Below, piece by piece: positions 10,813 through 23,612 of a DNA stretch of 64,000 nt. The translations under genes were made by a program, and so were the position numbers. Each line of letters opens with the position of its first letter. Position 1 is the first letter of the stretch. The stretch is from Phlebotomus papatasi (Eukaryota > Arthropoda > Insecta > Diptera > Psychodidae). The DNA lies in NCBI RefSeq assembly GCF_024763615.1, contig NC_077222.1, positions 13,392,001 to 13,456,000 on the forward strand, read 5' to 3'. The notes below the pieces were generated by a model. That model did no database searches and had not been told where the DNA came from. It saw only the letters and a list, made by a program, of their open reading frames with translations.

Positions 10813-13711
10813 ACTCTGCTAATATGCTATAGATTTTACATTTCGATTTAAACAAAATTGCTCATAATTCTCGAAATATATCAGATTTACAAGTCAATTC
10901 CCTTTAGAGAAAAACTTGTCAACATGTTTAATGTTTCTCAGTAATAAGGTGTCTCTTTCCAATTGATCTTTTTTTCACCTTTTAATACGTATCTTTTAGT
11001 GCTAAATCTGAAAATAGGTCCTTTTGTAAAGTATGTACATTGTAAGAGTTTCCTGAAACTTTGTAATGCCTTTATTCAAGTATCTGTCCTTAGGAAAGCA
11101 AGTGCCCTGTCATTATTCTTGTTAAGGTGTACAGATGCAAAGAAGCCACCCATTTTGCATGAAAAATGTGAAAGGTTGGAAATTGTAAACAACATTGTTG
11201 GGAATTTATTGGGGAGCACTCCTTGTGAAGTTTGATTTCTCAATTGAGCACCCTTCGAGTGCTTCTTTTTCTGCTGTATGTGCTACTATGGAATGGTTAG
11301 AACAGGGTAAGATGAAGAGCTCCCAGGTACGAAGAGCTCAGGTGCATTTTTCTCGTATTGTACACACTTATAAATTTTCTCCACGTCATCTGGCTCCAAA
11401 TTGATGGGGATAGTAGAAAAGAGATCATGTGGGTGATTTCTATTTGCGTGCCAGAAATTCTCTCACATTGTGGGATAGGATGGGGAAATTGTGCAAAGTT
11501 CCCATTCGATATCTCCTAATAAAATCTCTATAGTGAATTCATGGGGCTAGCAATGCAAAAGTTTGCAGTTTGCATTGCTTTTTTTTGTCTATATATTTTC
11601 CATCCCCATCCCCCTGAGTCACAGTGACCAGAAAGGACAATTTGGAGCATAGAAATATTTTCATGAGTGTCCCAGGGAGGTGGTTTTCAAGACCCACTCT
11701 TGAGTGAGTAAACATTAATTACATGCGGGAAATATTTGCACAATCTCTACTTGGTCTCATATGCAGGATGTCCTTTCCTATGGGGACAACATGGTCTAAG
11801 CTATTGCCATCATTTCAAAAACTTACAAACTTCCATGATAAGAACGATGATGCTGGTCGTTTTAATCCACGTTTATTAAAATTGTTCCCATATATTTTTC
11901 CTTGGTCTGCTGTTGTTTTTTTTTAATTCTGTCTCTCTCGCCCCAGTAGCATCTCTTTGCTTTGGAATAAATAATAGCATAAATTTTTCATTGTGAATAA
12001 AAATTGTATCACTTTTTTTATTGTTATTAACAAAAACATTGTTTGGCAAATTATTGCTGTTGACGGGGACAAATGATGTGCCTCATCAACAATCGTAAAA
12101 TTTTCACAGGATATGCTCTTTCATGTGAGAAAACTCCCAACAGTTATCATTTGAACATTTTCACTCTCCCCAGCAAAACTTTTACATCCCCCTATCCCAC
12201 TTGCATTTTCTCCTGGCACCATCAACAGCAAAAATTGCCACTGCAATGGACAAAAAGGTTCCATTTAGCATTGACTTTAGAATGAAATTACTTCTGTCAA
12301 AAACAACTAACAATGGAAATCCTCACAGTTTTCTCTAGACTAAAATAATCTCCCTATAGTATCCAATTTTTGACTAGCGCAAAATGAAAGCACAAAAGCC
12401 AGCTTTTAGAGCTTTTACCAAGAATTTTTTAAAATTCCATACCCTCCCTTAAAAGCTGCTGAAACTCTGTGGAATAATTCATTATTTGTATTTACTGATT
12501 TCAGTGTGAAAATTATTTTAAAACTTTGTCGTTAATTCATTTTTCTAACTGCTATTAAAATTCACAATTTCACTACCATTTTACCCTATGAAAGTATAAA
12601 TAAAATAGAAGTGACTTGAGTGGCAGGAAGACCATTAAAAGTTTTGTTTTTCCAAAAATTTTCAATCTAAATTCACAAAATGATATTAAATAAATGTGCA
12701 AACTATGAGCTTTGCAAATGATATAAATTAATTTGCAGAGATTTACGTGATCAATTGAATGTCTTCATTAATGCAGTATCGTTGTCTAATGACAATTTAC
12801 GAGTAGTAATCCCATTCGGTTGCTAATGAAGGTACAATGGTTCCAGAGGCAAATTAGATGCATTATGGTTTTATCAATGAGATCCAGGATCAACCGTAAT
12901 TGACTCAGTGGCCACATCGTAAACAAGGGAGACACAATTGAAAGGAATTTTCTTCTGTAAGTGACCACAACAAGCAACCCAAATGGCTAAAATCACTTTC
13001 AACCAACCAGAAAGACAAATTTTCTAGTATCAAAGAAAAATTTGGGTAAATCAAAAAGTTTATCACAACTGAAACCAAAAAAAAAAAAGATTGACTAAAA
13101 GAAATCAGGTCACAATTGCCAGATAGCAAGAGGATAAACTCAATAAAAATCCCATGAACTCAATGAACTTTGACTTTGATTGAGAGATAGTCAAAATCAC
13201 ATTGGGCATTTGAACGGAACTTTGGAAGCTTCCCCAAAACTGATGATGGATGTAACAGTGTTAAAAACAAATTTTAGTATTGGCCAGAATTTTATACACT
13301 TTACCAACTGGTCAATAACTCCATCAAAAGTCTGTTTGTGAATGTTAAACAACTTTGAATTGCCATCAAAGCAAATTTTAAGCGAGGGTTTTTGCGGAAA
13401 AGAAGAAATAAATTAGATTTCGGAATAGTTACTGCTTATGAAAATATTCTGCATTTTAAAGATTGTCTAATAGTACAAATATAAAAGAGTTATAATAAAT
13501 TGTAACGCTTTCCCAAGTAGCAAAATTTGACTGCCATCTGCAAAATTAGGTAATAAAAACGTTATTCTCGCGTTATTGAAATTACTTGAGGAGCTTTGAG
13601 TTATGACCTGTTTGTTACCTCAGTCGACTCAGTATTACCCTGTTTTTAAGTGAAATAACTTCGTCCGAACTTACCAAAAAATAACGTCATCCTTTCCAAA
13701 GTTCAACTTAA
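10813..13711. other. Unique-looking non-coding DNA
   Basis: No exon with convincing splice sites and no paired terminal repeats. Short open frames (for example 10963-11235 and 12905-13129) show no domain. Around 13510, 'cccaagtagcaaaat' also appears near 61350, so a small uncharacterised repeat may begin there. Local base composition at 11.0-12.3 kb is less AT-rich than the repeats. Confidence 0.4.
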
Positions 13712-13926
13712 CCCTTTAAGGACGAGACGCTTTTCACTGGCCGAAAGTCAACAATAAAAAACAAATTGTTAAACAAAATAATGAAACGTTTAACCTTAAA
13801 CATTGAAAAATCCAACATAGACGGATTCTGTCGATTGGACTGAAAGATTGGAGCAGATACAGTCCATAGCATGAGTCCAACATCAATGAGTGATAATTTT
13901 CGTTCTTCTGAAAATTATTATGCATA

Positions 13927-15019
13927 GGGTAAACTTTGGAAAGTGGGACACTTAAGAAAAAGTTGAATTTCAAATGCATTTTTAAGCCGAATAAATGTTT
14001 ATTTTTTTGAATTTCTTTTCATCATGAGATTTTTTCTGAAATATTCTAACAGAGTTTTAATAGTTTTTATTAAAAATTTCGACTAATTAATTGGAAAATT
14101 CAATTAAATTAGAAAAGAACACATTTAAAAGAGATGCACAAAATTTTGGAAAGTGGGACAAAAACTTTTGGAAAGATGGACATAGTGTTTTAACGACAAA
14201 ATATTATATGAAGTATGTAGAAAATCAATTGTTGAGGTTTTGCTGAGTATACTTGCATATTGGATGGTTATCACAAATGACCAAAAAGTTCCTGGACGTC
14301 CCGTCAAAAAAGGTTCTGCAATTTCACACAGAAGCTCCCCGCTGCCCAGCAATTATACATTGATAAGAGGATGCAATTTTTAGCAACTTTCAATACCTAA
14401 TCCTCCCAGGTTGTTTTGCATTTGTTTTGGAAGAACTGCAGAGGCTCTTCTTTGTCTTTCACTAGGTTCTCCAGGTGTTTTTCCTGACCACTCTGTCACA
14501 CAAAGTGGTCTTCGAAATCTGAAAGGTTTTGGTGGCCTTTCTCCAGGAAATTTTCTCCGTAACATCTAGTAACTGTTGTTGCAACTATATCTCCGGGTAC
14601 TGAAAGATCCTTTTCTTCCTCATTGATATGATTTCACTGCACAAAATCACCAAAACCATTCACAGAATCAACTTATCCAAGATTTCACAAAAGTTGCTTT
14701 GAATGCCGAAAAATCAAATAAAACACTTTGATATTTTCCTAACAACTTCCATAATGAACATAAAAAAATGACAACTTACGGTTACAATACCATGCATGCA
14801 ATACATTTTACAAATTTTTCCTGCAAGTCACTCCTTTATTGCAAAATAACAGCTTTTCCGTTTTTAACTTCTCAAATAGTCAGAAAATTAGGATTAATAA
14901 TCTTTTGATCGAAAATTCAAATATTTAATTGATTTATAATCCAGTTTTTAGGGAGGTGTCCACCATTCCGTACTGGTTGGTCCCACTTTCCAAACTGTAC
15001 CGCATTCCAAATTTTACCC
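13927..15019. mobile_element. TA-flanked inverted-repeat element nested in family D (1093 bp)
   Basis: The termini GGGTAAACTTTGGAAAGTGG and CATTCCAAATTTTACCC are inverted repeats flanked by TA on both sides (13925-13926, 15020-15021). 'Ggaaagtgggac' recurs near both ends (about 13938, 14147) and as its complement near 14980. An internal less AT-rich part (14380-14565) has short open frames without a recognised domain. The two halves of the family D host resume at the TA boundaries. Confidence 0.75.
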
Positions 15020-15250
15020 TAATTATTATAGTTTCTAGTACTAAGATTTTTCTTGAAAAAAAATTGAAATAGAAAAAAAGTATTAAATTTCATTCATCAA
15101 TGGGATTTTTTTTGAAAATTCTTCACATTTGAGCTTAAATATTTACTATATGGCAAGAATATTTGGAGATTTAAGAAAATACATACTTTGTGATTACGTA
15201 CAAACTTAAAAAAAGGAACTTTAGATTTTACAACATTTAAACTTTTCAAC

Positions 15251-15730
15251 ATTTAAACATTTAAACTTAAACTATATTTCTAATATTTTTATTTGAAAAT
15301 TTTAATAATTATACCTTTGATACCTGATTTTGGGAGAAGTTTTTGGAGAAAACTCACTTTCCGGTGCAGAAGATCACACCGAGTAGAATAATCTGAAATC
15401 AAAAAGCTAAGTATTTACTGTTAGCAGTTGAGATTAACTTGTCCTTAAACGAAGAATTTTATGCTTTCTTCATCATAACCGACATAAGAAGACAAAACGT
15501 GGTATAAAATATATCGAAAATGGTTTTTGAGTAACCTTGATAACCTTGTCCACCGAAAAGTAAGTTTTCTTCAAAAAGGTTCCTGAAAATTGGGTTCCAG
15601 CAGAGGTAAATTTTTCGAACGTTTAAATGCTTTGTTCTTTTATATGCTTAAGAATTTGAATTAAATAGTTTTTTTATAATACTGAAAAAAAATTAGAGAA
15701 AATGTGCTATTTTTGTTAAATCTTTTCGAT
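15251..15730. repeat. Repeat family K fragment inside family D copy 2
   Basis: This contains 'gtttttggagaaaactcact' and 'ccttgtccaccgaaaagtaa', which resemble 'cttttcggtggacaaga' near 45270, 'cttactcttcggtagtcaag' near 49405 and 'catacttttcagtggacaag' near 60845. It is an old dispersed repeat without clear ends. Part of it is an AT-rich run of 'aacatttaaact' repeats around 15230-15270. Confidence 0.5.
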
Positions 15731-15750
15731 CCACTTAACACCTTAAAGGG

Positions 15751-17716
15751 TTATAAAATGTAATTTTCTTAAAGTAAGACTTACGTTAGTAAGGCGTAAG
15801 TATTCGTAATTGCGATAATTACTTGATTTTCTCGAGACTTTCAGGACAAAATGCGCTTCCGGAAAGCGTTGGAAGCTTTCGATACAAAGCGTGTCTGCCT
15901 AAGTGGCTACTGAAGAACATTTTATTTTTAAACCGTAACGTAAAATATTTCCAATTTGAGCTTACATGGTTGTTTTTCCTCTATTTTTGATGTTTTGATT
16001 TTGTGGTTTTGATGTGGTTTTGATTTTCATAAAAAAATTGCATGTTTTCATGCACATTGGTTTTCAAAATACTTCAGAAACAAATATTTACAAATTATTG
16101 GTATATTAAGTATTAACATAAGACAGTGATATTACGTTAGGTACAGTTTAAAAGCCAAGCATTTAGAGAACTTATTCAAATATACCGTTAAAACTTCTAT
16201 GTGCTTTGTAAACGTCCTAAAGATTTAACATTATCTCATCGTTTTTTTATTCCGTAACAATTAAAAGTATTTCGTATTTCGTAAGCATTTACCGGTATCA
16301 ATGTATTGACAAACAGTGTAATAATTCCGATGATTTCGATTTTTCAATATAAATCTGTGTAAAAATTTACAACATTTAGAATAAAGCAAAATTTACTACC
16401 TGAAATATAATTTAAATTTTCAAAAGCGAAAATTTAAATCCAATTTAAGATAGTTTTCTAAGTAAAAATTTGTTCTTAAATTTCAAAATATATTCTGAAA
16501 TGAATAATATTATGCAAATTTGTTTAACCATTAGGTGCTCACCTCTCTTAAGTCCAAGTACTCAACAATAAGTCTGTAATAGTTCCTCGAACATACGTGT
16601 ATTATAAAGTTTTCTATCGTCTACCGTAAGCATTAATCGAAGTAAAGTTTTACCTTGACTAAAAGTATAGATTTTAATAGCGAATGCTTCAAAATTTGGG
16701 CACCAAAGGGAACCAAAAGCTACCTAAAACCAACAAAGCTTGTCAGTATATTGTTCCCTTGGCATATGAGGTGCATGGAGAATGAGGTGAAAGATTTAAA
16801 GCTCCAACTTTCTTCAATTAATAATTTGCGTGTTTGCATTTTGGAGTTGGAAATTTGCATATAGAAAAGAGAAGTTCTCGAAATGAAGGCAAATAGAGGC
16901 AAGAGCCTCAATGGTATTTCAAAGTGCAGCTTGGCAAAAAAATTGGAGCTTTGACCTACTCTCAATAAAGCTTACACCACGGGGCATGGAAAACCACCGA
17001 TAGCCCACTTGGAAAGGCAATAACAACCCAATAGTCATGAATTTTGATAGCATTTGGTTATTTGTTTCATCTTTTACCTGATCAGAATATCATTACATGC
17101 TTGGGGGCATTTGGGGAATTTCCTCCATATATACATAACTACCATTTTCACCAAGAACATCTTACCCCAATTTCTATCATTTCATTGTGGAAAGCACGCT
17201 GAAAAAAGTCTACATCTTTCTTCTAACCTCCTGAAGCATTGTTCTCTGGGTGAATGTGAAATAGCACTGTTTCAGTTTTCCCACAAACTTTTCAACTTTT
17301 AAACTCCAACAACACAAAATACTTTATTATCTCTGGGCTTCCCAACTTCAATTCTCATATGGCCTATACATTGGGGGATGTATCCAGGCCAATTTAGCAC
17401 GTTCTCCAGCCCAGTCTGCATCATTTTAACCCATCGATTTAAATTCAGGAGTGCACCGAAACAATTTCAATAATGCTGCAAATGGTAATGAAATGGTTTG
17501 TATAATGGAGGAAATTATATATTAAGGAACAAACTATTTCATTTTAATTTGAATAGAGGAATATTAGTCATAATTTCCTATTAAATATGTCAATTGCCCA
17601 TAAAGAGACTTAATTTTAACTAAATAATATTTATTTTTATTATTATTAATGAAACTTGAATAGAGAGACTTGGTTGTCAGTAATATTTGTGAAACTTTAG
17701 ACAAAGAATTGTAGTA
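15751..17716. other. Non-coding stretch, no feature seen
   Basis: AT-rich sequence with short open frames only. The overlapping frames at 16655-16965 on the two strands have no recognisable domain. No element ends were identified. Confidence 0.4.
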
Positions 17717-18050
17717 CAGTAGACTCTCTCAAATTCGGGCATTTGGGACCAAAATGTCACTCGAATTAGAGAGAAATTCGGGCGACAAACTTTTTTAAAT
17801 GCAACAATTTGTTATTCATCTGCCTACACATATTGAGTTTACATACTCATATTTATTGTAAATTTCATGAAAATCTCTTAATAATGCAAAATTACATTAA
17901 AACTAAGACAAACCATGACAAATTTGAGTATATTTGCTTCATTTCGTAATCAAACTTGAAAAATAACAACAAACTTTTTTCAAATGTAACTGTTGCCCGA
18001 ATTAATAGGTAGCCCGATTTTGAAAGAGCAAAATTAGCGAGAGTGTACTG
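17717..18050. mobile_element. pogo/Tigger-like MITE (334 bp)
   Basis: The ends are CAGTAGACTCTCTCAAATTC and AGCGAGAGTGTACTG, flanked by TA on both sides (17715-17716, 18051-18052). Next to each end is a second motif, 'attcgggc' on the left and 'gcccgattttgaaagagc' on the right. CAGTA-CTCTC termini with a TA duplication are typical of pogo-like elements of the Tc1/mariner group. No transposase ORF is present. A related interior ('gagcatatttgctcaatttc') occurs near 45100. Confidence 0.8.
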
Positions 18051-18089
18051 TACTTTCTAATTAAACTATCCCAATATTTATCATTATTA

Positions 18090-18191
18090 TTAAAATAAAG
18101 AATATTATGTGGGAAGCCTTTCAGACTTTGCACACACTCTTGCTTCGAACACTTCATATTTTTCCAATACTCCATTAATGAATCTGACATA
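18090..18191 (-). mobile_element. MITE family M, truncated copy 3
   Basis: On the minus strand this reads 'gtcagattcattaatggag' followed by 'tattggaaaaatatgaagtg' and 'ttcgaagcaagagtgtgtgc', matching one half of family M at 59516-59955 and 31711-31888. It ends where the mariner-like element at 18192 begins. It preserves the uninterrupted sequence around the TTAA where the element at 59665-59885 inserted into copy 1. Confidence 0.75.
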
Positions 18192-19661
18192 CAGTGGCGG
18201 CCAAAATAATAGAATCAGCTCTGCAAAGACCACTACACAGTAAAAAAAAATTAACATTATTATAGTGTGTAATCTTTCACATTACTATTATAATGTTAAA
18301 TTTGGAAAAAGTGTTTAATTTAAAATTGTTTAATTTAAAGTTATTGAATTTCAAGATGTTGAATTTTTATGTGTAAACTTAAAAATTGTTGAATTCTGTT
18401 TATGTTGAATTTTCATTTCATTTCAAAGATTTTGATTTTTTGCCTTTTTAGACATTTCTAATGCTTTTTTCCTGTACTCGGGATCCCCCCTAATGCGAAA
18501 TGATTACATCTGATGCTCTGATCTTCACGATATACTTATTATGCATATAAATATTTGATGTTCTATATGACTTTTGCCCTATTAAAAGCATCTCATGGAA
18601 ATTCAACAATTTTTTACACAACTTTTGTTTAAAAATTCAAAATCTTTTGACTCAAGTTTCAACAACTTTGATTAAAATACACATTTATAATTAAACACAT
18701 TTGATTAAAATAGACATATGATTAAAAAGTTCCACATAAGGCTTCACACCATAATAGTGTGAAAAATTATAATTAAACTATAATAGTGTCAATTTTTGAT
18801 CATGTGACAAAAAATACCATAAAGTTGTGTATTTTTTCACACTATAATAATGTGAAAAACTATAATAATACTATAATAGTGGTAATTGTTAGATTTTTTC
18901 AACATTTCTATATTACGAAACATTGTTAAAAAAAAATTATGACTATAATTGTGAGAAATTTTACCCAAATCGCAATTAAATAATTAATTTATGAGATTTC
19001 ACACTATTATAATGTTAAAATCTTACACATTTTTAAATTAAACAACATTGTTGAAAATTTTTAATTTATAATTGTGGTAATTTTCAATCACGTGACAATA
19101 AATTACTAAAATTTTGTGTTTTTTCAAAGATTTTTAAATTAAACAACTAAAATTTTACACATTTTTTTTTAAACTAAAAATTTTACACATTTTTTTACTG
19201 TGTACTTTACCTTTACCATATTTGTTTATTCCAACTCGTTCAAATAATTTTGATATAGAAATGTTCAAATAATTACCTTACGTTAAATAAGTATTGTTTT
19301 GACCGCTAGAGGTCTCTATTTTTCACAGAATACACCAATAGTGAAATTTGGTTTGAACAACGCGATAGGACCACTTTCATTTAAATTAAAGAATGCGGTC
19401 TATAAATAGAATAAGTTTAAATAAAGCCATATTTTTAAACCATAAATGACAGTTTTTCAATTTTTTTGGCCGAACTGAATTTCACTATTGACGTATTCTG
19501 TGTTAAGTAGAGACATCTAGCGGCCAAAACAAGCCTTATTTCACGATTCTAATAACTTGAAGATTACTACTTCAGAATTACTATCAACAAATTGGAAAAA
19601 AAATCAAAAGTTGAAAAAATATAAGCTTAGCAAAGTGATTCTATTATTTTGGACGCCACTG
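18192..19661. mobile_element. mariner-like MITE (~500 bp) carrying a nested 967 bp element
   Basis: The termini are CAGTGGCGGCCAAAATAATA and TATTATTTTGGACGCCACTG, a long inverted repeat. The left flank is TA (18190-18191); the right flank is CA, probably a changed TA. An inner inverted pair, 'gaccgctagaggtctctatt' and its counterpart 'agtagagacatctagcggcc', lies in the right part. CAGTGGC ends are widespread in Tc1/mariner elements. The left arm is split at a TA by a second element (18236-19202). No transposase is encoded. Confidence 0.85.
18236..19202. mobile_element. Nested AT-rich inverted-repeat element (967 bp)
   Basis: The ends are CACAGTAAAAAAA and TTTTTTTACTGTG, flanked by TA on both sides (18234-18235, 19203-19204). 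The interior is made of many imperfect copies of 'cacactattataatgttaaa' and 'aaatttaaacaa' in both orientations. It therefore looks like an element that grew by internal duplication. It sits inside the left arm of the mariner-like MITE, so it is the younger of the two. Confidence 0.8.
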
Positions 19662-20434
19662 CATATAGGGCAATATATTTTAAAATTTAAAAATTATTAA
19701 ATTTTTAAATATCATTTTAAGCGGAAGAAAATAGAATAGAAGTATAGAATTGATTTTTAAATTTCCTTTCAAAAACATTGACACGGATAACTAATTTAAA
19801 AGATTAACAGGTTATGTTTTTATTTCGTATGAGATTCTTATTCCTTTACAATCGCTTAAATTTAAATTCAGAAAATTAATTTTGTCCCAATCAGTAATTA
19901 ACATTTTTTTAAATCGTTTGTATTTTTTTTAATTAAAGCTAATTGATTAATTCCCTCCAACACAATAAAAACATCAGAAATTTAAAATAATTGCAAAACA
20001 TTCAGTCAATCTCTCTCAAATTTGAATTAAAATTATTAAATCCACAGCTGTCAGCGTTAATTTTTTTTAATAAAAAAAAGATTCAAACTTTAGGAATATA
20101 AATTATTTTCATGACTTTAAACAATCAGCAAATTAAAAATTTTAAATAATTGCGGAATAAGCTCTTTGCTGTTGTGCCCCTGTCATATTTTATTGCATTC
20201 GAACTCAATATTAACCTATTAAATTGTATAATCCTCTATGTTAGTGTTATGTAACCTAGAGAGGAATCAATCAATTTTATCCAATCGTATTTCATCAGAG
20301 TTTAGAGAATATTTGCATCTTCTAGAATTCATATAAATAATTAAATTTTTCATTTATAAGTAATATTTTAAGTTCATATTCGAATAGACAAAATTAAGAT
20401 TATTGATAGTGCACTGATGTAGACTAGTGGCATA
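19662..20434. other. AT-rich non-coding stretch
   Basis: Very AT-rich, with runs of 'aaattaaaaattttaaat' type. No gene or element ends seen. Confidence 0.4.
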
Positions 20435-20643
20435 GGGGTAACTGGAACAGTAGTAAACACGGGGTAGTTTTAAAATTGCGATCATTTATAATTCAGAAGA
20501 CGGGACCTTTATGAATTTATACAATTTATAGATACTTTAAGGCACTTTTTCTACTGATGAAATGCGCAACATAAGTTCCGGTAGTGTCCACATAAATATC
20601 AGTGTTTACAACTGCCCCATGTTTAATACTGCCTCTGTTCCCC
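20435..20643. mobile_element. Probable MITE (209 bp)
   Basis: GGGGTAACTGGAACAG, with 'aaacacggggtagtt' close behind, pairs imperfectly with 'aactgccccatgtttaat' followed by CTGTTCCCC. The left flank is TA; the right flank is GT, so the target duplication is not confirmed. Confidence 0.5.
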
Positions 20644-20830
20644 GTGAGCCACAAATCGAATATTTAAAAAATAAATATTTTCCAAAAAAAAAGAGACCGA
20701 AACTTCATTCTACAATTGATTGTCTTAATAAATCACTTTAAACGTAAAAGGTTTTAAGGGATTCTGACAAGGATGGAAGATCGAAAACTTTCAGATTTTA
20801 GAATTTTGTGAATGATTCTAAAGTCAACTC

Positions 20831-21020
20831 TAGGGTGACACGATAACTTATTTTCGATAGTATCGACTGTCAATTTTGAAAAGTTTAAGCGATACCTGCA
20901 CTTATTGTACCTAAATAAGATATTTATCAAAGGTCACATTCTCTTAAGAGATATAGCAGATATAGTTTTATCGATACTATCGATTCGACAGTATCGAAAT
21001 GTTATCATTCCCCCTGGAAT
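20831..21020. mobile_element. Possible MITE with imperfect inverted repeats
   Basis: Near the left end is 'gggtgacacgataac' followed by 'cgatagtatcgac'. Near the right end is 'cgatactatcgattcgacag' followed by 'gttatcattccccc'. A second block at 21035-21085 ('gaaatgataacttttcgata') repeats the right part in inverted order. The boundaries are uncertain. Confidence 0.4.
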
Positions 21021-21099
21021 TACTGAACACAAATCTGGGGCGAAATGATAACTTTTCGATACTGTCGAATCGATAGTATTTCGATATTCTTTTCATGAA

Positions 21100-23049
21100 C
21101 TTGCTCATCTTGTCAGGCCACCACCACCAGTTGTTCTACTATGCCCGATTTTCAAGTCCTCGATTATTTTGATCTCACAAGACATTGATTTGTATGTAAT
21201 TTCGGACAACTTGATTGCAATTTGGGACACTGTTTGTAATTTTGGACATCTAATATTTTATAATAGGAGTCACATCTCTTCCATTTTAAGAAATCTATTT
21301 ACCAAGTCCTCCTGTAAGAGAATTGTGTAAGAGTATGACAATGTCATATTACATATTTAAATTTAAATTCAGATTAAAAGAAGCGGATTTTGATCTAGAT
21401 CCGTCTCCTCCTCTATTACTTAAACAACATTTCGGAGCTTGTTGGCTCCTTCCTCAGGTATGCACAGTAATGGGTGGTAAACAGGGTCTGTACACAAAAT
21501 TACTAGGTATATATACAATACACCACTGAACGATAATTGCATGCTGATTCTGACCATTAGCATCAGTAATAGGTATTCTAGAAGCCTTATGGCGAAATCT
21601 TAGGTGTAAAGACCATACCAGACGCATTGTGACAGATTCTGCTAAATTTAATTTCTAAAGTGATAGCCCCATTAGAACTGTGTATCGACTTCTTAAGGCA
21701 ACTCTCACAGGAGCTTTCTTTAAGCATCTTAAGGCGTTAATTGTGTTGACTGATCTGCAAATCTTTCGCAATTGAAAGCAAAAAAGGCGCCTTGGAGTAA
21801 TCATCAACAGATATTTGCTCAACTCTATCAACTAAAATTACTTTTCTCAGTCTCAATGGGACTCTTTTAGCACCTCCCACTGCTGTTCTGTTAGATGTGG
21901 TACTTGTAATTGCTAGATGCATACAAAGTGAATTTTCTGGGGCCTTTTTACACTCTGTGCATAAAAGTGTTGGAGTTTTGTGATGCTCGTATAAATGCAA
22001 ATCAAGTGCCTCATCTCATGGCCATGTACTTGAGCGTTCCTCCACTTTGGTGGGTCATTCTTCTCTGGGGATCATTTTTTTTCGGGGCGGGTTGAGCTGG
22101 CAAAGGGATGGATGATGGCATTAGAAAAAGGGAAGCCACACATGGCAACACTGGCTAAATGGCGCCAGAGATGCTGTCTATGTTAGGGGTGTTTAGCCGT
22201 GGTGTCGGAAGCCTCCCTAAGAGAAACATGAGTGCAGTACTATGTATAGAGTTACCACTCTTCAACCTTGGATAGCTATTCTCCAGCACTGCCCTCAGTC
22301 GCTGTTTGAATTTTGTACATTGAAACACAAATAGCCCAGCAATGCTACCACTGAATGGTTATAATTCAATGATGGTGGTCTCTTCGCTTCAAGACCCCCA
22401 ACTTCCCTCCCCCTTTGAAAAAACAACCACCCAACAGCAAACTGGAACAGGTAAACAAATACCTCTAACGCTTGCAACTAAACGTAAATTTTTGGGGATG
22501 GCAAAACAAGGGAAGGCATTTGATTTTTTTTTTGCGGCAGGATGCACCATCCAGAAAAAGTTTTTTTTCACGGGGAAAAATGAGTTGGAAACTGACACTC
22601 TGTGATATCACATAACAAAGTTCTCTCCGGATCTGGATGCAGGAACACAAAAACACCCAACTTCATAGGAGGACTCGTTCAATTGTGGCCTCTATGTCCA
22701 ACCTTTTTTTGGACGATCTTGACTGACAGCGAAATAATTGCATGAACAATCTCAAAGGGATGCTTTCTGCACTTTTTCGACTCATGATGGTACGGAATTA
22801 AGGGAATTGGGCAACAAGAAAAACAAAAGCTTTTAATAACAAATGTAACAGAAAAATAACATCAGGTCTGAGCTCTTGCACAACCACAAGACTTTCACCA
22901 CAATCTTTTGTCGTTATTTAACGGACTTGACATTGTGGGAGCTTGGTGAATTGCAATGGTAATACTTTAGATTAGGGTTTAAAAAGACTGTACATTGAGG
23001 ACTGAAATTTGATATGCTAAGAGATAATTTTGGGTGGTCAATGGATTAA
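21100..23049. other. Unique-looking, less AT-rich non-coding DNA
   Basis: This is among the least AT-rich parts of the window. Open frames of 60-90 codons occur on both strands (21323-21529, 21737-22000, 22342-22605), but they overlap in opposite directions and none shows a domain or an exon-like boundary that I would trust. Confidence 0.35.
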
Positions 23050-23554
23050 CCCTTTAAGGACGATAGGAACACCGGTGTCCCATAAAGAAAATAATTTTTC
23101 CTGGCTACCTAAAGTTTTTTTTCTTATGTTTGTACGTAATTGCAAAGTAGAAGGTTGAAGGAATCTAGGATATTTTTTGCAAGCCTTCAGCTATTTGCTA
23201 TATAGTAATTTTTTAAGTTCAAAAATGACGAATTTTAAAATTCTCATAATCAAAATTAATTTAAATATTTTTTATACTTCCAATTTTTTTAAGCAAAACC
23301 GTTTTAGGAAAAGAAACTACAATACTCAAACATTATATTTTTCATTAGATTGAAAATTATCATTCATTAGTATGGTCAGAAAAATTACTTTATTGTTTGG
23401 GCTATTTTTGTCCCTATCGTTCATAGAGACAAAAATACACCAAATCAGACTCTGTTGGCTTTTCTAAGGCCAGATATAAGACCTTTTACTGGTTTTGTTC
23501 AATGGTTTAATTTTTATTGCTGATTTTCGGTCCGCAAAAATTGTCGTTAAAGGG
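23050..23554. mobile_element. piggyBac-like MITE family D, copy 1 (505 bp, intact)
   Basis: The ends are CCCTTTAAGGACGATAGG and TTGTCGTTAAAGGG, flanked by TTAA on both sides (23046-23049 and 23555-23558). TTAA duplication and CCC-starting ends are the piggyBac signature. A subterminal pair, 'ggacaccggtgtcc'-like on the left, is itself palindromic. The element lacks coding capacity and gives the reference structure for the copies at 13712-15750 and 39443-39733. Confidence 0.85.
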
Positions 23555-23612
23555 TTAATGAGTTCATTGGATAAAATGGTAGAGTATATGCTTGCTCTAT
23601 GCCAGTCTCTTA

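Larger units (their letters stand above)
13712..15750. mobile_element. piggyBac-like element family D, copy 2, with nested insertions
   Basis: The left end is TTAA followed by CCCTTTAAGGACGA, and the right end is CACCTTAAAGGG followed by TTAT. The left 215 bp match the reverse complement of the intact family D element at 23050-23554 (for example 'ggccgaaagtcaacaataaa' and 'gagtgataatttt'). About 15030-15245 matches its other half ('gagcttaaatatttactata', 'tacgtacaaacttaaaaaaa'). These halves are split by an inverted-repeat element (13927-15019), and the last part is interrupted by repeat K sequence. TTAA target sites and CCC-starting ends are characteristic of piggyBac; no transposase is present. 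Confidence 0.75.
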
